Assembly: GCF_019424165.1 (NCBI RefSeq)
Contig: NZ_JAHZAA010000008.1
Coordinates: 7,866-71,865 of the forward strand
Origin: Desulfovibrio sp.
GTDB taxonomy: Bacteria; Desulfobacterota; Desulfovibrionia; Desulfovibrionales; Desulfovibrionaceae
DNA length: 64,000 nt
Direction: 5' to 3'
Both the position numbers and the translations under genes were made by a program. The notes beneath the pieces are model-generated. The model had not been told where the DNA came from. It did not search any database and saw only the letters and a list, made by a program, of their open reading frames with translations. Shown piece after piece: positions 50,195-58,881 of this stretch; positions within the stretch are counted from its first letter, which is position 1; the number at the start of each line of letters is the position of its first letter.

Positions 50195-50737
50195 ATGGCC
50201 GTTGTAAAACTTACAATGGCTTTTTTATTGATCTTTGGCCTTGCACATACACTTATGGCGCATTTCGCTTCGGGTGCGTCACTTGTCATCCATAGCGCGT
50301 ATGTTGATATATACTTTTCGCCCAGAGGAGGCGCAGAAGCAGCCATCATTCGAACTATCGGCGCGGCAACCGATGATGTCAGCGTGCTTGCCTACAGCTT
50401 TACCTCGGATCCTATTAGTGCCGCTTTGATAGCGGCGCATCGAAAAGGAGTTCAGGTGCGGGTGGTGCTGGACAAGTCACAATGCACAGCCAGAGGAAGC
50501 AAATTGCAAAGGCTCAAAGACGCCAAAATTCCAGTGTATATCGATTACACACACGCCATTGCACATAACAAGGTAATGATCATCGACAGCCAGATAGTCA
50601 TCACTGGCAGCTTCAACTTCACCAAATCGGCAGAAGATCGAAATGCCGAGAATTTGCTCATCATCCATAGTCATCCCCTGAGTGAAATATATCTTCAGAA
50701 CTTTGAGCGGCATATGGATCATGCAAGAGCAGAATGA
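50195..50737 (+). CDS. Secreted phospholipase D-like nuclease
   Basis: A 180-residue protein with a single HKD motif: AHNKVMIIDSQIVITGSFNFTKSAEDRNAEN, as in the Nuc/Bfil family of dimeric endonucleases. An N-terminal signal (VVKLTMAFLLIFGLAHTLMAHFASGAS) suggests export to the periplasm. I prefer ATG 50195 because upstream in-frame codons would disrupt the signal and span the hairpin; no good ribosome-binding site is visible. Nucleases of this type occur on conjugative elements. Confidence 0.82.
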   Translation: MAVVKLTMAFLLIFGLAHTLMAHFASGASLVIHSAYVDIYFSPRGGAEAAIIRTIGAATDDVSVLAYSFTSDPISAALIAAHRKGVQVRVVLDKSQCTARGSKLQRLKDAKIPVYIDYTHAIAHNKVMIIDSQIVITGSFNFTKSAEDRNAENLLIIHSHPLSEIYLQNFERHMDHARAE

Positions 50738-51066
50738 TTCGTGTCGCTTTTATTAAATGACTCTAATACTTTGTAATAACAGGAAATGCACTACGAAATT
50801 GGGGGCGACTCAGCGCTGTTCCGAAAAAGGGCTGACCATTTCACATACTCCAACAGCTATGGGAGATCATGATTTAGCTTAGGGGATAAATGCGGTAGTA
50901 TCTCGTGTCGTGCGCTGAATGCCTTAATAAATCCGGGATTGAAGTCCATGAACCACCCCTCTGCGGCAGCCAAGGCGATGAATTCTGAGGCATGGACAAA
51001 AAAAGCGTAGATGGCGTAAATCCACGACGAGGATTATTGTCCAGCCGACTTGTTGAGCACATCGGT
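50738..51066. other. Intergenic region with possible gene remnant
   Basis: About 330 bases between convergent genes. On the minus strand, 50857-51033 is open without a start codon and reads like protein (FVHASEFIALAAAEGWFMD, FSARHEILPHLSPKL). It may be the tail of a deleted gene. No family recognised and no other feature seen. Confidence 0.25.
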
Positions 51067-52563
51067 TTAATCATCTTTTTCAGTAGATACCGCGTCCGAC
51101 CAACCCGCGCCCAGCGACTTGTAAAGGGCAACGACCCCGCGCACTTCCTCCCACTGACTGAGAGCCAGAGCATCCCGCGCATGGTTGACCGTGCGCTGCG
51201 CAACAAGCACTGGCATATAGGCGCTTAATCCGCGTCCATAGAGCCGGGTTGCCTGTTCCAGGGCTTTCTGGCTATCTGAAACGGCTTCCTTGAGTGATGC
51301 CTGTCGCAAACGCTCACTGGTCAATGCCGTCAGGGCATCTTCCACATCGCGAAGGGCAAGCCTCACATCCCGCTCGTAAACCAGTTTTACAGCATCGGCC
51401 TTGGCCTGTGCCGCTCTTACGCCTGCGCTTGCCCGCCCTCCATCATAGATGGACTGACCGGCTTGCCCACCCGCTGCCCAAGCCTGGCTGGCGATGGAAA
51501 AGAGGTTGTGAATGGCGCTAACAGTGCTGCTAATGCCCAACGGGATACTAAACCTGGGAAATCGTTCGGCCTCGGCAACGCCAATCTGGGCGGTTGCCGC
51601 CGCAAGGCGGCGTTCGTCCGCACGAATATCGGGACGCTGGCGCATCACCTCCGACGGTAATGAAAGAGGCAGGCGGGCAGGTATGGGCAACACTGAAGAA
51701 GAATTGGCCAGTTCTGTGCGCCAGTCACCAGGAAAGCCGCCGGCAAGCACGCCAATGGCATGACTGAAGCGGGCAATATCTGCCTCAAGCGATGGTGGCT
51801 GCGCCTCGGCTGTTTCACGTTCGGCCCGCGCCTGCATTACGTCCACCAAGGTGCCCATGCCATGCCGGTAAGCCTGATCTGCCAGTCGCTCACCCTCACG
51901 CAGCGTACGGATGTTGTCATGCGCGATGGCCAGGCGTAGCTGCGTTGCACGAAGCCCCGCATAGTTTGACACAAGCTCTGCAACAAGACTCACCTGCAAG
52001 GCCCGATGATCTTCAGCGATCGCCTCTATGCCCGCATCTGCCGCCTCGACAGCCCTGCGCGTGCCGCCAAACAAATCCAACTCCCAACTTGCATCAAGGC
52101 CCACAAGCCACTTCCGTGACTCGCCGCCAGGTTGAGAACTGAGCGCCTTACTGGTGCGCCGGGTCTCGCCAGACCCACCGGCCAAGATTGTCGGCCCAAA
52201 CGCCGATGCGGTCTGCACCCGTTCAGCGCGCGCCTGCCGCAACCGCGCCAGGGCTATGCCTATATCCTGATTCTGTGCCAAGGTCTGATCGACCATCCTG
52301 TCGAGCAAGGGGTCGTTGAATGACCGCCACCACGTGTGCAATCCATCCTGGCTGCTGATGGTCACACTGTTGTTGTTCACACTGTTGTTCACGCCGTTGG
52401 TGACCTCTCCGTTGCCGGCCTCGGTCCAGTTTACGGGCAGGTTCAATGCTGGCGCTTTATAATCAGGGCCTACAGCCATGCAGCCTGACAGACTCATCAG
52501 CAACAGGCCGATTGAGCACGTTTCGTAGATACGTAGCCGCGCATAATTTCGTGAGGTAAGCAT
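51067..52563 (-). CDS. NodT-family outer membrane efflux lipoprotein
   Basis: TolC-like outer-membrane channel of the RND/MFS-type NodT family, 498 residues. The lipoprotein signal ends LLLMSLSGCMAVGPDYKAP; the GPDYxxP motif after the Cys is typical. Two OEP repeats follow (LLDRMVDQTLAQNQDIGIALARLRQARAERVQ... and RPDIRADERRLAAATAQIGVAEAERFPRFSI). AGGGGG lies upstream of ATG 52563; a GTG two codons before is possible. It closes the aaeB-like operon. Confidence 0.93.
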   Translation of the reverse strand: MLTSRNYARLRIYETCSIGLLLMSLSGCMAVGPDYKAPALNLPVNWTEAGNGEVTNGVNNSVNNNSVTISSQDGLHTWWRSFNDPLLDRMVDQTLAQNQDIGIALARLRQARAERVQTASAFGPTILAGGSGETRRTSKALSSQPGGESRKWLVGLDASWELDLFGGTRRAVEAADAGIEAIAEDHRALQVSLVAELVSNYAGLRATQLRLAIAHDNIRTLREGERLADQAYRHGMGTLVDVMQARAERETAEAQPPSLEADIARFSHAIGVLAGGFPGDWRTELANSSSVLPIPARLPLSLPSEVMRQRPDIRADERRLAAATAQIGVAEAERFPRFSIPLGISSTVSAIHNLFSIASQAWAAGGQAGQSIYDGGRASAGVRAAQAKADAVKLVYERDVRLALRDVEDALTALTSERLRQASLKEAVSDSQKALEQATRLYGRGLSAYMPVLVAQRTVNHARDALALSQWEEVRGVVALYKSLGAGWSDAVSTEKDD

Positions 52564-52572
52564 GTTCACCCC

Positions 52573-53502
52573 CTACAGCCAGCTGTGCAGCAGTGTCGTG
52601 AGGCGGCCCTGGGGCGGTCTGTCGCCTTCTGGGGTCATCACTTCGATACTGCCTGTCATGCCCGCAGCCAGGACAAGGTTTTTCGGGATTTGTTCAAATT
52701 CAATGCGAACGGGAATGCGTTGCGCAAGACGAACCCAGCTGAAGCTCGGCGCTACGCTTGGCAAACCTTGCGCGTCAGCCTGCTGATTGGTATCGGCTAT
52801 CCCACGCCCAATACTCACCACCCGGCCAGGAATCACCTCGTCAAAGCCCATCAACCGAATCCGCGCGGATGCACCGGGCTGGATGCCGTGCAATTTGGTT
52901 TCTTCAAAGTAACCGATGAGCTGGAAACTGTGCGCGTCCACCAGGGCAATATTGGCCTGACCAGCCGCCGCATAGTCGCCCCTGCTCAGCCGCAGGCGCG
53001 TAATATAGCCATCAACAGGAGCACGCAGGACGGTGTGCTCCATATCCAGCTTTGCCCTGTCCACAGCGATCTGGGCACTGCGCATTTCAGCCTGGGCTAT
53101 GGCCAGTGTCTGATTGGCGCGCTGTATTTCTTCAGCGGGCACGATGTCCTCCATGCCCCTACGCCGCCTGGCGTCCTCGGTTTTCTGACGTAACGATGCC
53201 TGTACTGCGGCCAGTTGCGCCTCGGCCTGTGCCAATGCCAGTGTAAAATGGGCAGAATCTATGCGGTAAAGCACATCCCCCTGTTTTACATACTGGTCAT
53301 CCGACACCAGGATTTCCGCCACGGTGCCAGACACCTCAGGGGCTATACGAACGATTTGCGCACTGACGCGGCCATCGCGCGTCCAGGGAGCCAGCACATA
53401 GGCGCGCCAAAGCGCACTCACCAAAACCCAGGCAACAATGACGACAAACAGCGTGAGGCCCGCCCGGATGATCTGCTTTGCAGGAAATGAGCGATTAAAC
53501 AT
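52573..53502 (-). CDS. AaeA/EmrA-like membrane fusion protein
   Basis: Periplasmic adaptor linking the inner-membrane pump to the outer channel, 309 residues. One N-terminal membrane helix (AGLTLFVVIVAWVLVSALW), then the lipoyl-like part (DGRVSAQIVRIAPEVSGTVAEILVSDDQYVKQGDVLYRID), a helical hairpin (LAQAEAQLAAVQASLRQKTEDA), the second lipoyl half (TVLRAPVDGYITRLRLSRGDY) and a beta-barrel part. Resembles AaeA of the aromatic-acid efflux system. Confidence 0.93.
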   Translation of the reverse strand: MFNRSFPAKQIIRAGLTLFVVIVAWVLVSALWRAYVLAPWTRDGRVSAQIVRIAPEVSGTVAEILVSDDQYVKQGDVLYRIDSAHFTLALAQAEAQLAAVQASLRQKTEDARRRRGMEDIVPAEEIQRANQTLAIAQAEMRSAQIAVDRAKLDMEHTVLRAPVDGYITRLRLSRGDYAAAGQANIALVDAHSFQLIGYFEETKLHGIQPGASARIRLMGFDEVIPGRVVSIGRGIADTNQQADAQGLPSVAPSFSWVRLAQRIPVRIEFEQIPKNLVLAAGMTGSIEVMTPEGDRPPQGRLTTLLHSWL

Positions 53503-53533
53503 AAAAAATCACACCCTTTCTGGAAGTGAACGG

Positions 53534-53728
53534 TTAAGCATAAAGGATCAGCAGCGAAACGATGCAAAGGGAAATGGCGAATCCGAACAAACCGGGATGC
53601 CAGACCCACTCCAGCACTCCACTGCGTGTGAACAAGAAACGAATCCCCAGGTATATTGGCAGCGCTACGCACGAATAGACGAAAAATGGCGGCAAATAGA
53701 TGCCCGCCAGTGAGAACTCACTGAGCAT
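53534..53728 (-). CDS. DUF1656 (AaeX-like) small membrane protein
   Basis: A 64-residue protein starting MLSEFSLAGIYLPPFFVYSC, with two membrane helices (FFVYSCVALPIYLGIRFLF; GLFGFAISLCIVSLLILYA). GGAGG lies upstream of ATG 53728, which overlaps the end of the pump gene. AaeX-type proteins accompany FUSC pumps with unknown role. Confidence 0.9.
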   Translation of the reverse strand: MLSEFSLAGIYLPPFFVYSCVALPIYLGIRFLFTRSGVLEWVWHPGLFGFAISLCIVSLLILYA

Positions 53729-55856
53729 TGGCTCGTCCTCCAGCATATTGTGAAAAGTACTCTGCGCGACTTTCGAGCAGTGCCGCAATGTCGAGCAATA
53801 CGACGATTAGCCGCTGCGCCTCTGCTCTGGCGGCGCTCTCCTGCAATGATAATTGTGACAAGGCCCTGGCAGTGCGGCGGGCATGACGTGCTGCCAGTTG
53901 GGGCTCACCAGCCCGACGGTTCATATAGCGAAACGCTGTGGCGAGCGGACGGCGTAATGCAGAATCCTTGGACGCCTGACGCAGCCATTGGCGCAGGCGC
54001 AGAACCTCCCGCCCCAGATGGATACTGTCCAGAGCGTTGGCGATATCCCGATCCATTGCCTCGGGTTGCGTTCTGAGTAGTGCGCCGAGTTGCGCAATGC
54101 GGTGCTGCTGACTCCATTGCCAGACTTTCGCATCCGTCCGCTTCCCTTTAAAGGTGCCAAGGGCGGCATCGCGGATGGCAAGGCGCAAACGAGCCACATC
54201 ACGCGACCGATTGCGCGGCAGCACAATCAGGAAGCCCAGCAAAGTAAAAAAAGTTGCCAGTATCCAGGCGACGGAACTGTTGAGAAACAACGCAAAATCG
54301 TAATGCATCATGTTATCCGTCGCCGCCAGCGTGGTAAAAGCGACAAGATAGGTGGCCCCGGCCGCCGTATGGCGGGGCATGGAGGTTGCGTACACACCCG
54401 GCAACCAGAACAGCCCCAAGACAACGAGCAGCAGCGGCAGCCCGGAGACGTGGGGCAAAACCATGAATGTGCAGAAAAACGCCATCACGATGGCAAACAC
54501 GGTGCCCTTGATGAATTCGATTGCGCCGAGCGCAGGATTGGGAGCTGTGGACAGCAGTGCGCAGCCTGATGCCAGTCCCGCCAGCATCAAGCTCCCGTAA
54601 GTCCATCCTGTTTCTATCCAGAAAGCACCGCCCAGCATGACAGTCAACAGGGCCCGTAGGCCGTTCTGCAATGCGGCAGTCTTGTCCCGATAGAACGGCA
54701 CGGAGACGTGCGCTGCGGTTGGCTGCGGGCAACGCAAAAGCTGCATGCCCTTGAGAGCTTCAACAAAGTCGTTGAGCTGTTCGAGCAGTCGATCGCCAGC
54801 GATCATCAGCGCAGCATGCTCTGCCCCATTTTCAAGCGATGTCGTGGAGAGCATGTCCAGCAATTGCGTACGAACATCTGTCAATATTTCAATGGCACGT
54901 TCCAGCCCGGCGAGGCCCTGCTCCAGCTCAAGGGCCTGACTGGCTTGCTGCCATGCCCGTTCCCATACGGGCTTGAACTCTCTCAGAGCCTTCTGGCTGG
55001 AGCTGCCTTCGCACGGGGGAGGCATCCCGCCCACCAATGCGGCGAACAGGGACACCATGGTTTGCCGAACCGTGGCGGCACGCTGCGCCAAATCAGGGGA
55101 TTCGGCCTTGCCCAATGCCAACAGATCATCCACCCCATATACGTCAAGAATGAGATTGCGCCTGCCCGCATCCAGCGCTCTGGTCGCTGATGCTTCACCA
55201 TTGTGCACCGCCGGGTGATCTGTCGTGAGAATGCCTGCGGTGGCTGATGCCAGCCGCCGCAGCTGTGCTTCCAGGCGGCTTCGCACGCTGCGTGTACTGA
55301 AGAGCGCAGACACGCACACAAGGCACACCACGCCAACCAGCACGGCAGCGCCGCGCCCCATCACCTGATCGAACGTCAGTTCTGGGTGCTGCATGGCTCC
55401 ATAGGCCGCCATCCCCACGGTGTACCCCGCAAGCGTCGCGCCATAGGCCCTGAAATGGCGCAAGAGCGTCATGCCCACCACACAAACGCCCATCCACAGG
55501 CCAAAGCCGAGCAAAAACAACCAGGGACTCTGGCCAAATGCGCTCATCAGAATGAAGGCCGCCAGCATTCCCACCAGCGTGCCGAGTATTCGCCATACGC
55601 CCTTTCCGATCACAGCGCCTTGCACAGGAGTGATGACAAGAAGAACGCTGGATGCCGCCGCATACGGGGCACGCAGGTCAAGCCAATAGGCAACCACCAG
55701 CGCCAGCCATGCGGCAAGGATAGAACGCATCGCATAGGTCGCACGCGGCGTGGTCAGATCAAGATAGGGCAGCCCACGGAGAAACCCTTCCCGGAGCAGG
55801 GAAAGGCGGGAGAAAAAGACACTCGAAAGTGCCGAAGGCACGTTCGCATACCACAT
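53718..55856 (-). CDS. AaeB-like FUSC family inner-membrane efflux pump
   Basis: A 712-residue membrane protein with two hydrophobic halves of about six helices each (residues about 40-180 and 370-520) separated by soluble regions, as in the AaeB/YccS FUSC family. First-half segment RSILAAWLALVVAYWLDLRAPYAAASSVLLVITPVQGAVIGKGVWRILGTLVG is typical, repeated in the second half (FWIETGWTYGSLMLAGLASGCALLS). AaeB exports hydroxylated aromatic acids; the substrate here is inference. It begins the operon aaeB-aaeX-aaeA-nodT, a different order from E. coli aaeXAB. Confidence 0.92.
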   Translation of the reverse strand: MWYANVPSALSSVFFSRLSLLREGFLRGLPYLDLTTPRATYAMRSILAAWLALVVAYWLDLRAPYAAASSVLLVITPVQGAVIGKGVWRILGTLVGMLAAFILMSAFGQSPWLFLLGFGLWMGVCVVGMTLLRHFRAYGATLAGYTVGMAAYGAMQHPELTFDQVMGRGAAVLVGVVCLVCVSALFSTRSVRSRLEAQLRRLASATAGILTTDHPAVHNGEASATRALDAGRRNLILDVYGVDDLLALGKAESPDLAQRAATVRQTMVSLFAALVGGMPPPCEGSSSQKALREFKPVWERAWQQASQALELEQGLAGLERAIEILTDVRTQLLDMLSTTSLENGAEHAALMIAGDRLLEQLNDFVEALKGMQLLRCPQPTAAHVSVPFYRDKTAALQNGLRALLTVMLGGAFWIETGWTYGSLMLAGLASGCALLSTAPNPALGAIEFIKGTVFAIVMAFFCTFMVLPHVSGLPLLLVVLGLFWLPGVYATSMPRHTAAGATYLVAFTTLAATDNMMHYDFALFLNSSVAWILATFFTLLGFLIVLPRNRSRDVARLRLAIRDAALGTFKGKRTDAKVWQWSQQHRIAQLGALLRTQPEAMDRDIANALDSIHLGREVLRLRQWLRQASKDSALRRPLATAFRYMNRRAGEPQLAARHARRTARALSQLSLQESAARAEAQRLIVVLLDIAALLESRAEYFSQYAGGRANAQ

Positions 55857-55868
55857 GACAGAATCCTT

Positions 55869-55897
55869 CTACAGTGAATTAATAAGTTGCACTGTAG
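55869..55897. promoter_or_regulatory. Palindromic operator candidate upstream of the efflux operon
   Basis: CTACAGTG (55869-55876) and CACTGTAG (55890-55897), exact complements with a 13-base AT-rich spacer, lie 13 bases upstream of the pump start codon. Position and symmetry fit a repressor or LysR site controlling the efflux operon, possibly by the adjacent LysR regulator. Confidence 0.5.
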
Positions 55898-56001
55898 ACA
55901 GACTCGATCATTCCGAAAAGTGAATTTATTGCATTACGTCGATTGCGTCTGGCGCACGTATAAAGAAGCGCTAACCCTCGCGGCTCTCCTCGCCAAGCCA
56001 A

Positions 56002-56922
56002 CTACCCCCCCATGCCCGACGAAGCCCCGTTGCAGAGGGCGTGGATTGTGCGCCGCAGCCACTGGTGGGCAGGGTCGCTCTCCAGACGCGGATGCCATGC
56101 CTGCATCATCAGCACTGTCTCCAGCGGAACCGGCAATTCAAACAGACGAATGCGCAGACCTGCTGAAAGCGCGCTGCTAGCCAGGTTTTTGGGCAACGAC
56201 AGCAGGAGATCCGAATCCTGCAATGCGAACAATGCCGTATAGGGGTTCGGCACAACCAGGGCAACATGCCGACGCAACCCATATTCTTCCAGTGCGGCGT
56301 CTATGGGACCGATAGATTTTCCGCGCCGCGAGACGTTGATGTGTTCCCAGCGGGTGAGGCGCTCGGGGGTCATCTCGTCGGTAAAAATTGGATGATCAGC
56401 GCGGGCGACGCCAACGAACGTCGTGGTAGACAACGACTGCACGCAAATCTCCGGCCCCAGCTTGCGCGAAGCGCTGATAAACAGGTCAATGCGCCCACTG
56501 CGCAGCGCTTCTTCATCCACGTCATCCTCTTCCGGTGAAAACCGCAACATGGCGCGGGGCATATCTGCGGCCATAATTCTCAGCAGATGCCCCAAGTGCA
56601 TGCTCACAAACGCGTCGGTGGCGCGCACGTTGAAACGCCGATCCAACGCTTTTAGATCAATTTCGACATCGGATGAAAAAACCTGCGTCGCTTGCGCCAC
56701 CACGTTGCGCACCTGCTCGCGCAAGGCCAGCGCCTTGACCGTCGGCACAAGCTTTCGACCCACCTGAACAAAAATAGGATCATCCAGCGCGTCCCGAATG
56801 CGGCTTAAGGTACGACTCATGGCCGGAGGGCTCAAATTCATGCGCTGGGCAGCGCCAATGACGCTGCCTTCATCCAGCAGCGCGTCCAATGCCAACAGCA
56901 AGTTTAAATCCGGATGTGCCAT
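56002..56922 (-). CDS. LysR-family transcriptional regulator
   Basis: A 306-residue LysR regulator with an N-terminal winged helix (LNLLLALDALLDEGSVIGAAQRMNLSPPAMSRTLSRIRDALDDPIFV) and a C-terminal effector domain (residues about 90-300). It lies 145 bases upstream of the efflux operon on the same strand, not divergent as in aaeR. It probably senses an aromatic or similar effector. Confidence 0.93.
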   Translation of the reverse strand: MAHPDLNLLLALDALLDEGSVIGAAQRMNLSPPAMSRTLSRIRDALDDPIFVQVGRKLVPTVKALALREQVRNVVAQATQVFSSDVEIDLKALDRRFNVRATDAFVSMHLGHLLRIMAADMPRAMLRFSPEEDDVDEEALRSGRIDLFISASRKLGPEICVQSLSTTTFVGVARADHPIFTDEMTPERLTRWEHINVSRRGKSIGPIDAALEEYGLRRHVALVVPNPYTALFALQDSDLLLSLPKNLASSALSAGLRIRLFELPVPLETVLMMQAWHPRLESDPAHQWLRRTIHALCNGASSGMGG

Positions 56923-57258
56923 ATTCGCCCCTGTTCATTAACCAAAACGCACTCAAACTTCATGTTGCATAATTGGAATAGCATTAAAAGGCAAATATGA
57001 CCGACGGCACATCAATCAATAACGGATCCTTTAACGCCGCTTGATTCCCATGTCGTGCTACTGCTCCATTCCAGTTCGATCACAGACATACTCTGACGCG
57101 GAATTGTTCTGAGGTCATTTCGATTGTTCTTATGAATTTGCAGGGTTGAGAATTCCCGACTCTGCCAGGCTAATTGCGGCCTAGTGTCTCAATTGTTTTG
57201 ATGGTCTGAAGCAAAGCTATAACGTATGACGTCTAACTGGGATAATTCATTTGCGCTT
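56923..57258. other. Intergenic region between LysR gene and decayed VWA locus
   Basis: About 335 bases, AT-richer, without a supported gene. It should contain the LysR promoter. Nothing else recognised. Confidence 0.4.
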
Positions 57259-57360
57259 CTAAACAGACAACAGCGTGGGATGTGCCGTTTTTTTGTTACG
57301 TGTAAGGAAGCGGAATATTCTCCGCCGGTACCAAAGGCTGAAATCGAAGAGGACCATCAT
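57259..57360 (-). CDS. Second copy of the VWA-associated micro-ORF (33 residues)
   Basis: Starts MMVLFDFSLWYRRRIFRF with GGGGAGG upstream, overlapping the VWA-remnant stop (ATGA) exactly as the micro-ORF at 42095-42187 does. It shares M-M-V, D-F, W, R and LT...K with that ORF. It is still open although its neighbour has decayed, so it is either recent decay or independently kept. Confidence 0.45.
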   Translation of the reverse strand: MMVLFDFSLWYRRRIFRFLTRNKKTAHPTLLSV

Positions 57361-57789
57361 ACTGCCTCCCCATTAACAAGGCAGCCTGCAGCATGATAAA
57401 CAAGCTGGCGCCAGATCTGGTACACCATTGACCATTTTTCTGGTTGCGGCAGCAGATGCCTTATGTGTTCATCCCGCATGCCAAGGACAAACCTTCAAAG
57501 GAGAGGTTTAAGGGCACCTCCATAACGCTGTTTGCGGACGCTGGGGTGTCCAGCATTCCGTCAGTGGCAACAAGAGTCATCTTGCGCTGCTCTTTGAATG
57601 ACAGCATGGTTTGCAGCCCCCCAAATAAAGCGCCAGCCAACGGTGTCCCACCAGAAGCACGTATGCCGAATAGGTCTGATACGCCTGTCCGTGGTGTATT
57701 ACCGGGAATACAAAATTTGCGACCGAGGCAGCGAGAAAAGCTGTAACCGCAGGATTTACGCCACGAATATCGCTTATCACAGTGGGCAC
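57357..57789 (-). pseudogene. Decayed C-terminus of a second VWA (CobT-like) gene
   Basis: Segments in different frames match the C-terminal VWA domain of the intact gene: SDIRGVNPAVTAFLAASVANFVFP, RASGGTPLAGALFGGLQTMLSFKEQRKMTL...TDGM, and GMRDEHIRHLLPQPEKW. At least two frameshifts separate them. Homology starts inside the VWA domain (MIDAS Asp and Ser lost) and extends to the stop. It is a remnant of a duplicated or independently acquired copy. Confidence 0.75.
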
Positions 57790-57897
57790 GACAAAACAGA
57801 AGTGGATTCTCCGACCCTCCTACTTTATAAATGTAACGATTTTTCTTTTGAGGCAGGTATTTCTGCGGTCAAAAATACTCATCACTTCTCTTACTGT

Positions 57898-58248
57898 TTA
57901 CAATAGCTGTAACTTCTTGCGCAGGTAAGCCATGGCCGATGCCTTGCTGTAACCCACCTTGGATCCGGCCCTGACGCGCTCCCTTGGGCCCTTTTGTAGC
58001 GCGTCTTCATTGCTGAGAGTTTTGACGGAAATAAGCCCTCCTGTGATCCGGGACAGTTCTGCTCTGGATACCACAGGGGGCAACTCTTTCTCGATGGAGC
58101 GGAAAAAGTCCTCCGAGCCGATGCCCTTGCTAAAGAGCCTGTCCGTGTAGGCAAAGTCATGCTGCCGGTATTGCTGCATCAAACGCTCCTGATTGCGCTG
58201 TAGGGTGTTGAGGGAATATGTGGGCCGCATAGTATACTTAATTTTCAT
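57898..58248 (-). CDS. Hypothetical small DNA-binding-like protein
   Basis: A 116-residue basic protein, MKIKYTMRPTYSLNTLQRN..., with a possible helix-turn-helix (VSRAELSRITGGLISVKTLSNEDAL) followed by GPRERVRAGSKVGYSKASAMAYLRK, which resembles excisionase-type proteins that read a gene-specific context. No firm family. It is the last gene of the right-hand module. Confidence 0.55.
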   Translation of the reverse strand: MKIKYTMRPTYSLNTLQRNQERLMQQYRQHDFAYTDRLFSKGIGSEDFFRSIEKELPPVVSRAELSRITGGLISVKTLSNEDALQKGPRERVRAGSKVGYSKASAMAYLRKKLQLL

Positions 58249-58250
58249 AC

Positions 58251-58285
58251 AAAGAGAGTGCTGCTATTGGGGCAGCACTCTCTTT
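58251..58285 (-). terminator. Hairpin between 58361 and 57898 genes
   Basis: A 14-bp perfect stem (58251-58264 with 58272-58285, 7-base loop) lies just upstream of the 57898-58248 gene's ATG and downstream of the next gene. It probably terminates the upstream transcript. Confidence 0.6.
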
Positions 58286-58360
58286 GCCTTGCAGGCCGAT
58301 GCGTGATGGTGGGTTTTTGAAAGAGGTTCATTTCTGGTGTGCTTACGCTGTGGAATTTTA

Positions 58361-58825
58361 TCAACGGTCCTTCAACGTCCTGATGAGCGTGTTGATTTCA
58401 CTCCCAGTCAAGCGGGCCAGCGCCTTGCCAAAGGTTTTGTTGCTCTGCCTCTCTGCCGACAGCCCCTTCTCCTGAGCGATTTGCTGCGCCAGATCTATCT
58501 GCTTTGTAGAAGCTGGCTTGGAGCCACCGCCATTGTAAACGGCCTTGTCTTGTGGCCTTTCAGGAGTCTGGACGGTGTGCTGACGGGAATAGGCTTCTGT
58601 CTGTGCGTCAGGCATGCCACTCTGGAGTAGCCGTGTGGCATTGGCCCGTGACCTGTCGCTGGCAGCCTGGAGGGTGTCAGCTTCACCCAGGGCAGAGACC
58701 GTACGCCCTGTACCCGTCTTGAGGGTGGCTTTGCAGATGTAGTGGCATTCTGGACCATTGCAGGTAAGGCTGGCCAAGTCTATGTCGATAGCTGAACATG
58801 AGTCGAAAAAGGTAGATGAGGGCAT
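58361..58825 (-). CDS. Hypothetical protein of the element
   Basis: A 154-residue protein starting MPSSTFFDSCSAIDIDLASL after a GGAG site. The middle is rich in Gln, Ser and Ala (LLQSGMPDAQTEAYSRQHTVQT), and the end (KQIDLAQQIAQEKGLSAERQSNKTFGKALARLTGSEINTLIRTLK) looks helical. It lies 56 bases downstream of the Gp2-like gene, on the same strand. Not recognised; resembles small proteins near mobilisation or replication genes. Confidence 0.5.
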   Translation of the reverse strand: MPSSTFFDSCSAIDIDLASLTCNGPECHYICKATLKTGTGRTVSALGEADTLQAASDRSRANATRLLQSGMPDAQTEAYSRQHTVQTPERPQDKAVYNGGGSKPASTKQIDLAQQIAQEKGLSAERQSNKTFGKALARLTGSEINTLIRTLKDR

Positions 58826-58881
58826 CTTGAGGCTCCGTATTTTGAAGTGTCGCGCCAATAGCGCATAAGATGCCTATTTTT

